Shown here piece by piece: positions 1 through 11,078 of a stretch of 64,000 bases of DNA. The translations under genes and the position numbers were made by a program. The notes beneath the pieces were generated by a model. The model did no database searches and was not told the origin of the DNA. It saw nothing but the letters and a program-made list of their open reading frames with translations. Within the stretch, counting starts at the first letter, position 1; each line of letters begins with the position of its first letter. Origin of the DNA: Ampelomyces quisqualis (lineage: Eukaryota > Ascomycota > Dothideomycetes > Pleosporales > Phaeosphaeriaceae); assembly GCA_018398575.1 (NCBI GenBank), contig JAGTXZ010000003.1, forward strand, positions 744,001 to 808,000, read 5' to 3'.

Positions 1-489
1 CAGAAATGCATCGAGGCACGACTTTATGGTCTCCTGCATTGGCAATAGTTTTCCAGTATGATGTCGTTTTACTACATTCGCTTCTCTACCGCGTTTGGAC
101 CGCTACGACCCTCTTTAATCCACCAATATATGATGGTCATGCACTCATGATATGATGAGTCTGTGCTATGTGCCTCTCTATTTGTGTTGTTTGTGTGATG
201 CGATGTGCTGACTACGATGCGCTTGGAGGCTGATCAAACAAACAAGTTGAGTACCATGTCGTTACTGCACTTGTGTGATGATTGCACCCTCGCCCTCTTG
301 TCAGGTTAACTATGGGGTAGAATCACGACGAAGAAGATGAGCTAGAGAAGTTGGAGCCTTTCTCGTTTATGGAGCCTTATATTCTACATTAACCTACTAG
401 CAGAAGGACATGCCTGCCGACCCCGACAGCGAGTTCAACACATCATCTTGCGAGTACATGTTGACACGCTTCCGATTGAAGCACGGCGT
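1..489. other. Left-edge intergenic sequence
   Basis: No convincing reading frame, RNA gene or repeat is visible on either strand. Composition is mixed and not RIP-like. Confidence 0.4.
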
Positions 490-820
490 CTAATGATCCA
501 AGAGCTCACGGCACAATGGCTCTGCATTGTAGTCCACTACCCGAATGATGATATCCTCGATGTAGTCGGGTATATCTTGCCTTCCAAGCCCCACAGTAGA
601 AGTGCATTCTAACGTGCGAACACTGGATAGAGACTCAAGAAGGATATTGATGCCACCCGAATAGAAATTCGTCCATGCCTGGTCGGGAACATCTGGCAAG
701 TGCCTGATCGCCAAGTTTTGAATATTGGGAATGTGCCCGGCCGGTATGGCAACGAAAGGGTGTCGGTATTTGCGAATTATCGTAGGCGATGTGACGCTTG
801 GTAGGTGGAGTTATTCTCAC
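490..820 (-). pseudogene. F-box/LRR-like gene remnant
   Basis: The minus-strand frame reads as a leucine-rich stretch (NIQNLAIRHLPDVPDQ, then LLESLSSVRTLEC) typical of the C-terminal half of fungal F-box/LRR proteins. The frame runs open back to about position 815, where it meets a TAA, and it has no start codon and no F-box. It sits just downstream of two intact F-box-type genes in the same orientation, so it may be the tail of a decayed third copy. It could instead be the last exon of an unresolved gene. No function can be assigned. Confidence 0.3.
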
Positions 821-1096
821 CTCTCGAGGTCAAGGGAAAGATTTGAATCTCAGATTTTGAAGAAATTGAGGTCCTGCGGGGGATCTGATCATCGTGTTGC
901 GTTGTTAGGGTGAGCACAACTTGAGCTCGCACTACACCAAGGAAGATCCTGGAGGGCCGCTAGCGAGAGGTGACAGAAACCCACAATTTGGAAGCCTATC
1001 GTCATTGTGGGCGATGTAAATGGGCCGTGCCGAGATCCTCCCACGGGTGAATGCACCCGTGAACTTAAATCTCAAGCACCGCCTCCATCAGACTCT

Positions 1097-2341
1097 TCAA
1101 GTCTGCATGGCCAGGTCACCGTCTTTATCGAACTTGACTTCAAAGGCCTCATACTGGATCTTATCTTTGCGCCAAAAGAACCCTAGCTCTTTTGCCGCGA
1201 TCCGATTTAGTGCTGCTTCAAAGGCGACAGGCTCTGCCTTGATTTGCCAAGGCGTACCTCCAATCTCCCAGGTGCTCATCTTATATGGAGGAAAGTAGAG
1301 GTATACTTCAACTTCTGCGTCAGTGCAGATCTCCTGAACTTCTTTTAGTGCGCTCAAGTCACGAAGTTCTTCGTCCTCGTAGGGCGCAAACTCCACATCC
1401 ACGGACTCCATGCAAAACATCTCAATGCGCCGCAAAGCAGGTAGATGCCCACCAATCCTTGCCTGGCAGACATTGTGTAGGAAATCCAGCGTGTGCATGT
1501 TGGCCTCGCTGATTCTGAGCACTTGCAGTGTTGGTGGGAAGAGCTCTCGCGGGTCGGGTGGGTTGAGGTGTCGTGTGGTTGGCAACCACCACAGTGCTCT
1601 CATTGTAATGCCTATTTCCTTCAGATTCTGAAAAAGACGAAAGTCGTAGACCGTGTTCGCGCTGCGAGTGAAGTACAGAGAGGACATGTCTGCCGGGACT
1701 TCGATGACCTCTAGCCGCGGAAATAGCCTGTACACAACGCTCCGCAAGTATGAATGTTGCCACTCTTTCGGATGCGGACAGGCTAATGATGCGTCGGGAG
1801 ACAAAATCACACTGAACAGTGGAATATCCATGAGCCATGTGTTGCCAAGTTTCACCGCGGTCAGATTGGGTAACGTGCATAGGAGTATTCCAAGCAGGGC
1901 GGGAACGCAGTCGCTATGCATACCAGTCAACCACTCCAAGCATTGGTTGTCATCTGAAGCATAGTGTTCGATGAGCTCCCCGCATTTTGAGATGAATTTC
2001 TTGTCCCACGAAGTCGGTTTGGCCGTTGAAGTATATTTGTATCGCGGCCGATTATTGCTGTCGCGCGACGTGCGACCGTCACTATAACTCCAGATCTCGA
2101 GGGTCTTTATCTGCGACTGCAAATGTTCATGATGACCCAGCTCCCATAGATATCTGTCGATGTTTGTGAGGTTGAAACGCGGTACTTTGAGCAGCCATTC
2201 CTGTGCAATAGCCTGCCACTTCTTCGATACGAGCGATATGTTTGCGAGATCCCGATTGCGATCCAGGTGCATGAACTGGCCGGCTATGTGCAAACATATC
2301 TCGTCGGGGAGATCGTGGATTGTCCTGCAAGCGCGTTGCAT
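1097..2341 (-). CDS. F-box domain protein, LRR-like, 414 aa
   Basis: A single uninterrupted 414-codon frame starts at an ATG at 2341. An F-box lies at about residues 8-50: IHDLPDEICLHIA, then ISLVSKKWQAIAQEW, matching the LPxEI...LxxVxKxW pattern. The rest is leucine-rich with spaced hydrophobic segments (LPNLTAVKLGNTWL, LFPRLEVIEVPADM, LRRIEMFCMES), as in irregular LRR substrate-binding regions. F-box proteins of this kind normally bridge Skp1 in an SCF ubiquitin ligase to a target; the target cannot be told. It is followed in the same orientation by a decayed relative and preceded by a larger F-box gene, suggesting local duplication. No introns are needed and the C-terminus (DGDLAMQT) is short and acidic. 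Confidence 0.8.
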   Translation of the reverse strand: MQRACRTIHDLPDEICLHIAGQFMHLDRNRDLANISLVSKKWQAIAQEWLLKVPRFNLTNIDRYLWELGHHEHLQSQIKTLEIWSYSDGRTSRDSNNRPRYKYTSTAKPTSWDKKFISKCGELIEHYASDDNQCLEWLTGMHSDCVPALLGILLCTLPNLTAVKLGNTWLMDIPLFSVILSPDASLACPHPKEWQHSYLRSVVYRLFPRLEVIEVPADMSSLYFTRSANTVYDFRLFQNLKEIGITMRALWWLPTTRHLNPPDPRELFPPTLQVLRISEANMHTLDFLHNVCQARIGGHLPALRRIEMFCMESVDVEFAPYEDEELRDLSALKEVQEICTDAEVEVYLYFPPYKMSTWEIGGTPWQIKAEPVAFEAALNRIAAKELGFFWRKDKIQYEAFEVKFDKDGDLAMQT

Positions 2342-2746
2342 CGCGAGCGTTTAGTTGAGGCGGGGCGCGTCGTAAGGTGGGGTAAATTGAGGGCAATCGC
2401 AGTGGAGCAGTGGCGGACTTGGACGTGGGAAAGGCGCGCGTGTCTCACTGATATGCAGCCGTAGGAAAAAATGAGAAGATTGACGCCATGATCAGAAGTT
2501 CTCCGCGCGGTTCGGGTATAATAAGAAACACGATGTCACGAAAGAGGCATGTCATCACGTGATAATTAACTTCCATTCACCAGGGCATGATCTGGTGTAA
2601 AATTTCGACTCAGATAGACTTTAGATGATACCAGCCATCTTAGACAATGGTTGCACGAGCATACATGATTCCAAAATCAGAAGCAACCTCCTGGATAGCT
2701 CGCACATAACGATTTCGTGGTCAACCCCCCCTTGCACTGTAGGCTT

Positions 2747-4855
2747 TCAAGACTCATGTTGTGTATCAACATGTGGTCTAAGATACTCCTGCCAGTTCAT
2801 ACCTTCCCATGCCGCTCGATCGAAACTATTGCTGGTGACCACAATTGCCTGAGGTTCGCCTTTGAAGCAAATCGATTGAGAAGATCGACACTGCGCACGT
2901 TCGGGTTTGCTGATCTTCTTCGTGTCTCTGTCGGTAGCTGATTTGACATCCCTGCTCTGCTTCTTTCCCTTCGGTTGTTCAGACTCCGGCTTCTTTTGGC
3001 CTCTGTGCCGAGCGAGCGAGATCTTGTTCTCTGCTACCGTGTTACTTACCCAAGGACGATGCGCAAATACTTTTCCCAAGAAGCTGACCTCTTCCGCTGG
3101 TGGCTGAGCTTTCGGAGTTTCTCTAGCAGGATAGAAGAAGAAAACAACGTGTTCCAAGTCAAAGAACTTATCACGGCGCCGCTTGCACAGTGGACTTCTG
3201 TTCTCACGACGCTTAGTACTGGAGTCGGACTTGTCTGGGAGGAGATCAGGGTCATACTTCGTGTTCTTCAGGCCATGAAAGAAGGCTGTTTTCGTCCAAT
3301 ATCGAGCGTCGAAAGTTGGACGGTCGAAGAGCTCGAAGTGCGAGAGGGCGTGTCTCATAAAAAGCTTGTGTTCCGCGCGTGACGATTCTCGGCGCTCGAG
3401 GGCGGCAGTATTGATCTCTGAGTATTGTCGACCCGCCAGAGAGATGATAGCGGCGGCAGAGGGAACAATCAACAATAACTGTGCTAGCTCAAATTGTATG
3501 TTGACTGGTTTCTCATCTTCCACCGCATGAAAGATGACGCTAATGCCCATGCGTTTGAGCGCTTCGAGCACACCGAAGTACAGTGTCGGCGTATTTCGGG
3601 ACTCCTGCAAGCACATCAGTATGATTTCGCGTGGCGAAACATCGAGGAACAAGTCGATGTTCTTCAAGTTCGACTCAAGCCTTGCCATTCTCCAGATTAC
3701 GACGAGGTACGAGAAGGTGAAGCGGTTGCACCGCCGGAACCGTAGTGTAGTGAGCGAGAGAGGAAGAACTTTCGCAGGCAGCCCAAAGAGAGCTCTAGCA
3801 GGGTCATCAAGGGTTTGATGTCGATGCGCAAGGGTAGCCCCGTTTATCGGCTTGCCATCTAAGCCCTGGAAATGCAGGCTAGGTGGAACACCAAGCGCCT
3901 CCATTGTGATGTCCAGATACTGAAGCCTGTTGAAGCCTTGAAGCGTGATGTACTCTCGGCCAATGGATCTGAAGGTAACGTGCATATGGGTGTCCAAAGT
4001 CTCACTCTTGGCCGGACCAGCCCATGTATCATGGGGTGCAATGGTGAGAGATCGAAGTCTGTTGCGCAGGACCTCGAATGCAACGCCCTGGATAGGGGGA
4101 ACCGGAACGCAATCAGTATTCACTATTGGCAGTTGGTAGTTGAGTACATTTGGAACGACGCTTGGCTTCCGGTCGTAATGAGAAGCCGCAGGCATCCGAA
4201 TGTCGAGGGTGTCAAGACTTGGGCAAAGCAACCCAAGTACGTCCATGAAGTGCTGTAAGTAGCGGGTCCATATCGGGTTTTCGATGCGCTCCCCTTTGCG
4301 CGAGTACGCCCGGGCGAGGATTTGTTGGTTAGATGCGGGAATGAATTTGTACAGTAGTCCTGCTACTTCGTGGCTGAAATCGACCTCACCAGGATTATCG
4401 CACTTGCCCGGACACGTCCTATCCGAGAATACGAGATCTAAAGACTTCACACATCCTATCAGGGCTGGATGCTTAACGAGCCACTCGATCGCGTGCTTCA
4501 GATGGCACGGATGAACGATCAAGTTTCTGGCCATGGCCTCGTTCGTAATAGCATGAAGATACTTGTTGGCGCGTGAGAGGCGTGGAAGGGCGTTGTGCCC
4601 GCCGAGATGGATAGAAATCTGGAGCAGGATCTCATCTGGCAGGCTGAAGAGTGTGAGGCGTGGAGGATGCTCCGAGGGTTGTCGCTTAGCCGCGTTCTCG
4701 GTCGCTACTTCCATGGCGCGAATCAAGTGTGACGCCACTGGTAGAAGAGATTGTGGATGGGCATCAAGGAATGGATGGGCCATATCGCAAGCGGTGCTGC
4801 TGTGTCGCTTCTTCTTTCGCGTATGATTCCCGGACGATGGCGGTGATGGAGCCAT
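2747..4855 (-). CDS. Large F-box domain protein, 702 aa
   Basis: An intact 702-codon intronless frame. A basic N-terminus (RKKKRHSS) precedes an F-box at about residues 68-115 (LTLFSLPDEILLQISIHL, then LPRLSRANKYLHAITNEAM). The middle has LRR-like segments (LCPSLDTLDIRM, FNRLQYLDITMEALG, LTTLRFRRCNRFTF). The last ~120 residues are strongly basic and low in hydrophobics, with several KK/KR runs that could act as nuclear localisation signals (inference). The likely role is an SCF substrate adaptor; substrate unknown. Several in-frame ATGs precede the F-box, so the true start could be M24 or M48 instead. It neighbours a second F-box gene downstream in the same orientation. Confidence 0.75.
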   Translation of the reverse strand: MAPSPPSSGNHTRKKKRHSSTACDMAHPFLDAHPQSLLPVASHLIRAMEVATENAAKRQPSEHPPRLTLFSLPDEILLQISIHLGGHNALPRLSRANKYLHAITNEAMARNLIVHPCHLKHAIEWLVKHPALIGCVKSLDLVFSDRTCPGKCDNPGEVDFSHEVAGLLYKFIPASNQQILARAYSRKGERIENPIWTRYLQHFMDVLGLLCPSLDTLDIRMPAASHYDRKPSVVPNVLNYQLPIVNTDCVPVPPIQGVAFEVLRNRLRSLTIAPHDTWAGPAKSETLDTHMHVTFRSIGREYITLQGFNRLQYLDITMEALGVPPSLHFQGLDGKPINGATLAHRHQTLDDPARALFGLPAKVLPLSLTTLRFRRCNRFTFSYLVVIWRMARLESNLKNIDLFLDVSPREIILMCLQESRNTPTLYFGVLEALKRMGISVIFHAVEDEKPVNIQFELAQLLLIVPSAAAIISLAGRQYSEINTAALERRESSRAEHKLFMRHALSHFELFDRPTFDARYWTKTAFFHGLKNTKYDPDLLPDKSDSSTKRRENRSPLCKRRRDKFFDLEHVVFFFYPARETPKAQPPAEEVSFLGKVFAHRPWVSNTVAENKISLARHRGQKKPESEQPKGKKQSRDVKSATDRDTKKISKPERAQCRSSQSICFKGEPQAIVVTSNSFDRAAWEGMNWQEYLRPHVDTQHES

Positions 4856-5583
4856 TCTGAGCTCGTGTGAGTGAGCTGCAGGCGTGCGCTAGCGAGCGTT
4901 AGCGTACCAGCCCAAGGGGAGTCGTTGACGACTTGTAATCCCCAGAGGGGTGTCACATTCGACGAAGCAATGTAGTGAACACCCAGAAGCTACACAGTAG
5001 AGCGAGCAAGTGCCGAGAAGGGCGCTGGTGGAGACTCGGGCTCGGCGGAAGCTAGTCGTACAGCGCAAGGCTATCTGCTAGCATGACTAAGTAACAAGCA
5101 GCCGCATGAAAGCTGCAAAGTGATCTCGAAAGTAGATGCAAGAATACGCAGGAGGATTGAATGCACATATTCACGTTCGAGATGAGTGTGAAACTGACCA
5201 AATGATGCCATCAGATCACGGCACTTGTTGTTACCATCTGTGATAAACACCGCATTCTCTACTCCCACTTCTTCGACGCCTTTCAGTCATCTTGTTGTGC
5301 CACTATCAGATACTGTTAGACAACTGGCTTATGCAATCATGAGTGTCTGTTGAAGTTCTATCGGTACCAATCCCATCATTTCGTCCAGAGGCCCGGTGGT
5401 GTGCAGCAATGGTGTTGGCGACATCATACATAGTGAGGTGATACAATACAGTGCGTAACACTGTAGTTTCAGGGTCTTGAGAACGTCTATACCTACTATA
5501 GCGGGGAGTTGTTTAAACTGGTGACAGTAGATGCATTGTCGCAACAAATATTACATCAAGGTATTCAGGGTATCAAGCAAACT
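4856..5583. other. Intergenic region
   Basis: Upstream of the large F-box gene. Only short chance frames are present. It probably contains that gene's promoter, but no specific site is recognisable. Confidence 0.35.
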
Positions 5584-6120
5584 TTAGATTTCTGATAGTC
5601 CAATGGAATCCCATGGGCCCACCTCGCTTCGGAACCGCTGCATTGGCGATGATTGGCGACCGCCTTGGATTCGTCGCAATCCCTTGATGAAGTCCGCGAG
5701 CCATTGAATTCGGCCGCTGTGGTCATTTTTGCCACCCCTGCCAGCATCCACCAAGTCACCACATCCATCACTTTGGATTTCTAGCAGATTCCCTCCAATG
5801 TGCGCCAAATCCTCTTCCCTCTTCGCCATCACTGTAGCCTCTTTCCGCGGTGTCATTCGTGCCGGAACAGCGAATGTGGTTAGGTATTTCTCGAACTTCG
5901 GAGTTGATGGTGCTGGTGAGGTAGCCGGTCGATATAGACGTTTGAGCACGACCACGCCATCGGCACGCTCAATTGGTCGGTGCTTGGTGCGCTTGTTGGC
6001 TTTGGTTTGGGTCGAGACGGTCATTGTGATGAACAGCGTTGCTGATGACAATATGTCGAAGTTCGCTGTGGTGCTGCTGCTGGACTTCGAAATCGAGAAC
6101 GATTTTTCGTTATTTGGCAT
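5584..6120 (-). CDS. Hypothetical protein, 178 aa
   Basis: A minus-strand frame from an ATG at 6120. It is Ser/Thr/Lys-rich at the N-terminus, basic in the middle (TKANKRTKHRPIERADG), and has no recognisable domain. A plus-strand frame (5729-6160) overlaps it almost entirely, so at most one is real; the minus frame has the more protein-like composition. Not recognised, and it could be a chance frame. Confidence 0.3.
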   Translation of the reverse strand: MPNNEKSFSISKSSSSTTANFDILSSATLFITMTVSTQTKANKRTKHRPIERADGVVVLKRLYRPATSPAPSTPKFEKYLTTFAVPARMTPRKEATVMAKREEDLAHIGGNLLEIQSDGCGDLVDAGRGGKNDHSGRIQWLADFIKGLRRIQGGRQSSPMQRFRSEVGPWDSIGLSEI

Positions 6121-6699
6121 GTCGGTTGCTGAAAATACTGCTTGTAGGGTTCTCAGTTGATGCTACAGTAGTTTTGCTGGTTGACTAGCAGTTGTTATTG
6201 TAGTTGAGTTGCTATTGTCGTTGACCCGATGCCTCTTACAATAGCAACGTTGACTTACTCTTGTACAACCTGGCAGAAGCGCAATGCAGTATACAAAACT
6301 ACCTCATTCTCTTTCCTTAAAAGTCCAGATTCTTTCATCGGGATCTTACATCGTCCACAGCCCTCATCTAACACTCAAACTTTCATGCATTTACACCGCA
6401 ACACAGTTACCTTGTGCGCAGCATGATACGACACGAGGAAAATGCGTGCGCAACGTCATCTTCGACATTGCCTACCGCACGAATGTTGGATCTAGACTTC
6501 TAGAACGCCTCCCGTGTAGCATGCCCTTATCGCGCATCGCAATCTGACGATGCACGCTTGGTCTGCTGAGCGCACAGCCCCATGCGCCTGTGATGTCATG
6601 GCGAGGCTTGACAACGACGATAGGAAGTCATGGGCCCGGATTAAGCCTTTCAGGATCTTGCGACAGGCCGGGATCGTTGGTCTAGGCCTCTGAGTGCGG

Positions 6700-7170
6700 G
6701 TGATATGGCAAGGTGATATGTTCTGGTGGGGGGGGAGAAGGGGGGGATTGATGAAAGCGGGGCCGGCACTCGGCATGCGCAGCCCATGTCACCAAGCATG
6801 AATATCTTTTACTGGCGTCGTATACTTTCTTGATCTTGGTCAGCCAATCGTTCTTCTTAGCCAGCGCATCCTCAGCGCTTGATCTGACAATGTAAATCAT
6901 GAAACTCTCAGCATAGATTTGAAAAGCTTTGGCGCCAGCCTCGTACAATTCTTTAGTTGTGCCATCTATAACGTGATTTGTTCCTTTTTTAGGGCTAATG
7001 AGGTCTCTAAAATGCTTCTAGCCAATTCCGACGCTCTTCAGGAGGCGTCGCGAGGCAGCGTTCCAGAACAGCGACGATGTCCCCCTGCCGATGAAGTGTG
7101 GAGGGCTCTTGAGGCACGACCGATACTCTCCTTGAATTCTGCGTTTCGAATCAGCTCAAAAGTGACGGAG
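6700..7170 (-). pseudogene. Frameshifted gene remnant of unknown family
   Basis: Two protein-like minus-strand segments lie in different frames: DIVAVLERCLATPPEERRNW (about 7090-7020), then RDLISPKKGTNHVIDGTTK and ELYEAGAKAFQIYAESF (about 7005-6890). They join if one T is removed from the TTTT run (AAAA on plus, 7009-7012). The amphipathic, Ala/Lys-rich helices look like real coding sequence, but I cannot place the family. It lies immediately left of the transposon island. Confidence 0.35.
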
Positions 7171-7384
7171 GTCAGAGATGGGGTGGTAGTCGGTCGAATG
7201 CATTTGTACACACTGAAATCCTAATCAACTTAAGTGCAAGCACGACAATGCAGCTGTGAGGAAGCCAATATTGTCGCGAATCGTTGAGGGTTCCTCAATA
7301 GCTAGAAGCTTTTGCAAACGAGTCTCGCTCTACCCTGTAGTGTATTCCATTGCTTCAATTGCTGTGGGAATCAAATTCTAGGTA

Positions 7385-7929
7385 CACTGGGGTACAAATG
7401 CGGTGTTAAATACCCAGCGCGGTGTTAATATACACCGCAGTATCGTGTAAATTTACTCTTTAACACCACACGTAGAAGATATTTACATAGCTGTAGTGTT
7501 TTTTACACTAAAGTAGTGTTTTTTTAACCTGCTACTTTTATTAGTATAAATTTTTTTTGCGTTATATATAAGATTTTAGTGCTTACTACTAAAACTTTTT
7601 CTTACTTATTTTTAACTCCTCTCTATTTCTACTAATTTTTTACCTTTTCTTTTTTTCTCTGTTTTAAACCTACTAAACCCTAGATTTTAACCTGCGCGTG
7701 TTATTTCTTACCTTCTGCAAGTGTATTACAGAGGAGTAAGGTAAGTAAAGAGACGCAAGAGAGATAAATAAAGAAAAAATAACAAAGTTAGAAATAGTGT
7801 ATATTTACTGTATAAATTTACTTAGACTGTGTAAATATAGATAACTTTGTAGTGTTTCTAAGGAGAATTCTCAAGGTTTTTTTACACAATTCTACGCAGG
7901 GTATTTAACACCGCGTTTGTACTATAGTA
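7385..7929 (+). mobile_element. MITE-like element, copy 1
   Basis: A 545-bp AT-rich element beginning CACTGGGGTACAAATGCGGT. Its RIP-altered inverse lies at the right end (TTAACACCGCGTTTGTAC near 7905-7922), giving terminal inverted repeats of about 30 bp. It has no coding capacity. A second, longer copy in the same orientation lies at 8889-16206. Shared internal landmarks include GATATTTACATAGCTGTA, CTACTAAACCCTAGATTT and the TATTTAACACCGCGTTTGTA end. A target duplication could not be fixed with confidence. Confidence 0.7.
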
Positions 7930-8887
7930 GTAGTATTGTTTTTGCTATTGCTAAGTATCTTAAGGCCCAAATATAAGAATTTCTTAGATAAATCTAGACG
8001 CGTATTTAAGGTATATGTAAGTTTTTATATGTTTTGGGCGTAATAGATGCTGTAGAAATTATGTGTTACTGCCTAGCATGTTATAGTCTAACTCGACAAC
8101 AGATAGGCACGTAACATCGCACTTAATTAAATACGATGTCTAAGTTGTAAGAATTAGCTTATTACGCAACCTCGAGGAACAGCTTATGTAGCACACTAAT
8201 TTATGTAGTACCTGAAGCGGGTATATTTTACAGTAGGAGTTGCGCTAAACAATATTAGTAGTATTAGTAACTTTAGCAATTATTAAACGAGGCAGCAGGT
8301 TAACTAACTATAGGATGTACCTTAGTTAATTAGAAATTGGTTAGCGTAGCTAGGCAATTGTGCGCAAGGCTGTAGACAGGTTAACGCACCTACTAGGCCG
8401 CTTCTAGATAGCTTACACTAGGAAACACATTTTATACCTTAGCGCGTTACTAGTTTTGTTATCTCTCTTCTAGATTACTTATACTAGAATTTTATTTTTT
8501 TAAACACGTCTTAAATATATTTAGAGAGAAAGAAACTATTTGATATTTTTTAAACAAAATTTAGGTAAGTTTTAGAGTTAGGTAAGATAAGAAATATAGA
8601 GTATATTTAAAAAATAGGTTAAAAATTAGTAATATTATAAACATATTTAGACTACGTTCTAGTAATCTAAATTAAAAAAATTCTGTAGAGGCAGCTATAC
8701 TACTTTAGGTTTTCTAAAGTTACCTAAGGTACATTCTATAGTTAGTTAATATACTTCTGCATATTAAACAGAGTGCGTAATAATATAAAGAGAGTAAAGT
8801 TTACTAGTCTACATTTAGTATAGTTTAAATGTTATTTTGCTAGCTCTATACTAAGAAATAGTCTAAGCCTTTAAATGTACCTTAGGT
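7930..8887. other. AT-rich RIP-like spacer
   Basis: About 960 bp of AT-rich sequence between the two copies of the MITE-like element, rich in TA and poor in CA/TG, with no open frame over ~60 codons. Probably an older RIP-degraded repeat. Nothing identifiable remains. Confidence 0.5.
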
Positions 8888-8895
8888 ACTAGAGT
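8888..8895 (+). repeat. hAT target-site duplication, left (ACTAGAGT)
   Basis: The octamer ACTAGAGT immediately precedes TACGCTAG, the left terminal inverted repeat. The identical octamer follows the right terminus at 15621-15628. Eight-base duplications are the hallmark of hAT insertion. Confidence 0.8.
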
Positions 8896-8989
8896 TACGC
8901 TAGAAAATAGGGTTTGGGGTATACTACTATAGGTATAGGTTAAGTAGAGTTGCACAAGTAATAAGTAAAAGTAAGAGTTAAGTTACACG

Positions 8990-9095
8990 TGCTATGTAGG
9001 TAGCCTAGGGTTAGGTTAGGTTGCACAGACTAGAGGTTAAGGTTAGGTTGCTATTAGGTAGGGTTAGGTTAGACTATAGTTAGGTTATTTAGTTC
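8990..9095 (+). repeat. GGTTAGG-type subterminal repeats, left
   Basis: Repeated GGTTAGG/GGTTAAGG units (for example CTAGGGTTAGGTTAGGTTG) lie ~100-200 bp inside the left hAT end. Similar units in both orientations occur at 15490-15612 near the right end. In hAT elements such subterminal motifs are usually transposase binding sites. The resemblance to telomere repeats is probably coincidental. Confidence 0.5.
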
Positions 9096-9965
9096 TTTTA
9101 GGATTAGAGTAGGGCTTAGTTTATTACATTAGGTTATTACAGTTAAGGCTTACAAAAAGAGTTATAGACAAGTATATCTAGAGTGCTAGTATATAAATTA
9201 AAAATGTATTATTATAGCTATTTATTACGCTAACTAACTATAGTAGCGTAAAGGCCTTTTTCTCTTGCGTAAAAGGCAGTTGCAACGTAAAGGTAGCTGT
9301 ATTTTATTATTCTTTAAGCTGTTTAAAGATACTATACTTTCTAATTCTTTAGTAGACTTAGAGTTAGAGGCTGCAAGGAGAAGCATATTGTTACACTTAT
9401 CTTCTAAAGCACTAGGCTTATTCTTCTAATCTACCTGCATTAGATTTAAAGTAGTAAAACCCTCCTTAATAGAGTTATACTTAATAATTATAATTTAATA
9501 GATTGTTTAGGCTGCGAGCCTATAACGTTAATTCCTAAAGATATTTCTTCTAGAGTTAAAAACACGCTTAACTCTAACACCTGCTAATTAAATAGCTAAA
9601 ATATCCTTAGCTGCCTAAGCTAAGTAAGAGTATGTTGTTTTAGTATATTGCTACTATTCTAGAATATTAAACTTTACTAGGTCTACAATAAGCTTAGGAG
9701 CGCTAAGGTATAATTTAGCCTCTAGCTATGTTAGTCCCCTCTCTTTTGTATTAAGAAGAAAGTCTAGGCTAGTAGCAGACATAGTACTAGACTAACTTGC
9801 TTGTAAAGTAGGTCTCTAAAACTACTTATTTTCTCCTAATCTTCTTAAAGAGATAGAAGAGTCTTAAACAAGACCTAGTCTGCTAGCAGCTTTATTGTAT
9901 TAACTTAAGTAGTTAAAAAACTAGGTCTAGTATTTATACTTGTTGTTTAGGTCTTAGGTGTTATC

Positions 9966-10013
9966 CTTTTAGTTTATTAGCTAAGGCATGTAATAAAAAG
10001 TTATAATAAATAC
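9966..10013 (-). other. Introner-like intron G in the transposase
   Basis: On the minus strand it reads GTATTTATTATAACTTTTTA then TTACATGCC, with branch-like AGCTAAT and acceptor TAAAAG; 48 bp. It carries the shared core described in the findings. Confidence 0.5.
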
Positions 10014-10637
10014 CTTATAGGCTGTTAACTTTTAAGATAGGTTAAGTATTATTGCACAGTTAAACAAAAAGCCCTTCTTATTATTAGTTTAGGTATAGTA
10101 TTTGCTTAGTTTCTTGCAACTCTTCTCTACTGCAGCCTTTACAACGTCTAGCTAATTAGAATTGTCTCTAGTGTTTCTATTATCTCTAAGCTCTTTTCTT
10201 ATAGAGTCTAGAAAATTAAACAAGTAGTTGTACATTAACTAGATAAACTAGGCCTAAGGTTTCTTGTTCTTGCTTAGATAATTAGTAGCGTTCTTAAAGT
10301 TCTTTAGCATTTGCGTAATTAATTCTAGGTGTTACTATTTACTAGGTAATAATTAAAGCCTTTTTAGGTCTTTAAAGTCTACTTCTATAACCTTATTGCT
10401 TCTATTATTCTGTATACGTTAGCTAGTTGTTTTAAGAGTAATTTTATTCTCTAGCTATTTGTTAATATAAGGCTGTAGTTAGATTGCGCACTTACACATA
10501 TTATATATAGAGTTCTACCTTATTTTAATATCTTAGATAACGCATAATTAGTGTTAGAGAGGAAGATTAGATTAGGTTAAGAAGAACTACTTAAAATATT
10601 AGAGTAACAGATTAATTACTATATAGATAGTATGTAG

Positions 10638-10687
10638 CTATACTAAGATTAGTGCGTAATAAATAAACATAATAAACAACTACTTAC
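10638..10687 (-). other. Introner-like intron F in the transposase
   Basis: The minus strand begins GTAAGTAGTTG, carries TTTATTATGTTTATTTATTA, then branch-like CACTAATC and acceptor TATAG; 50 bp. It follows the coding stretch SVSNSFCK. Confidence 0.5.
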
Positions 10688-11078
10688 TTTGCAAAAGGAG
10701 TTAGAAACAGACATGTGTATCTAAACCTTACTAACGTGCCTATACTCTAGCACGTTTACTGCCTTAAGGTCTATAGAAGCAGATAGTTGTAAGTAGTGTA
10801 TAATATCCTGCACTACTAGGTTAATAATATAGGCTAGGCATAGGATTATGTTTTTATATAGGTCCTAACTAATCCTTTCTTATAGTAGCTAGTCCTAAAG
10901 GAAACGTCTAAGAGTACTATTGTTGCTAGCACTATCTGTTATAATAGCTAAGAGACGCGCTGTAGTGTGTGTGTTATAAAAGACTTTAAGAACTTCTGTT
11001 GCTATAGCAGCTTCTGTGTGTTTACTATAAAGTAGTATAAAATTAAAGAGTACCTCTTTAAGTACCTAGGTATTGCTA

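Noticed and set aside
5729..6160. 143-codon plus-strand frame
   Set aside because: It overlaps the minus-strand frame 5584-6120 and is less protein-like; at most one of the two can be real.
8990..9095. Internal telomere repeats
   Set aside because: The units are irregular (GGTTAGG, GGTTAAGG, GGTTAGAG) and mirrored near both hAT ends, which fits subterminal transposase-binding repeats better than telomeric TTAGGG arrays.
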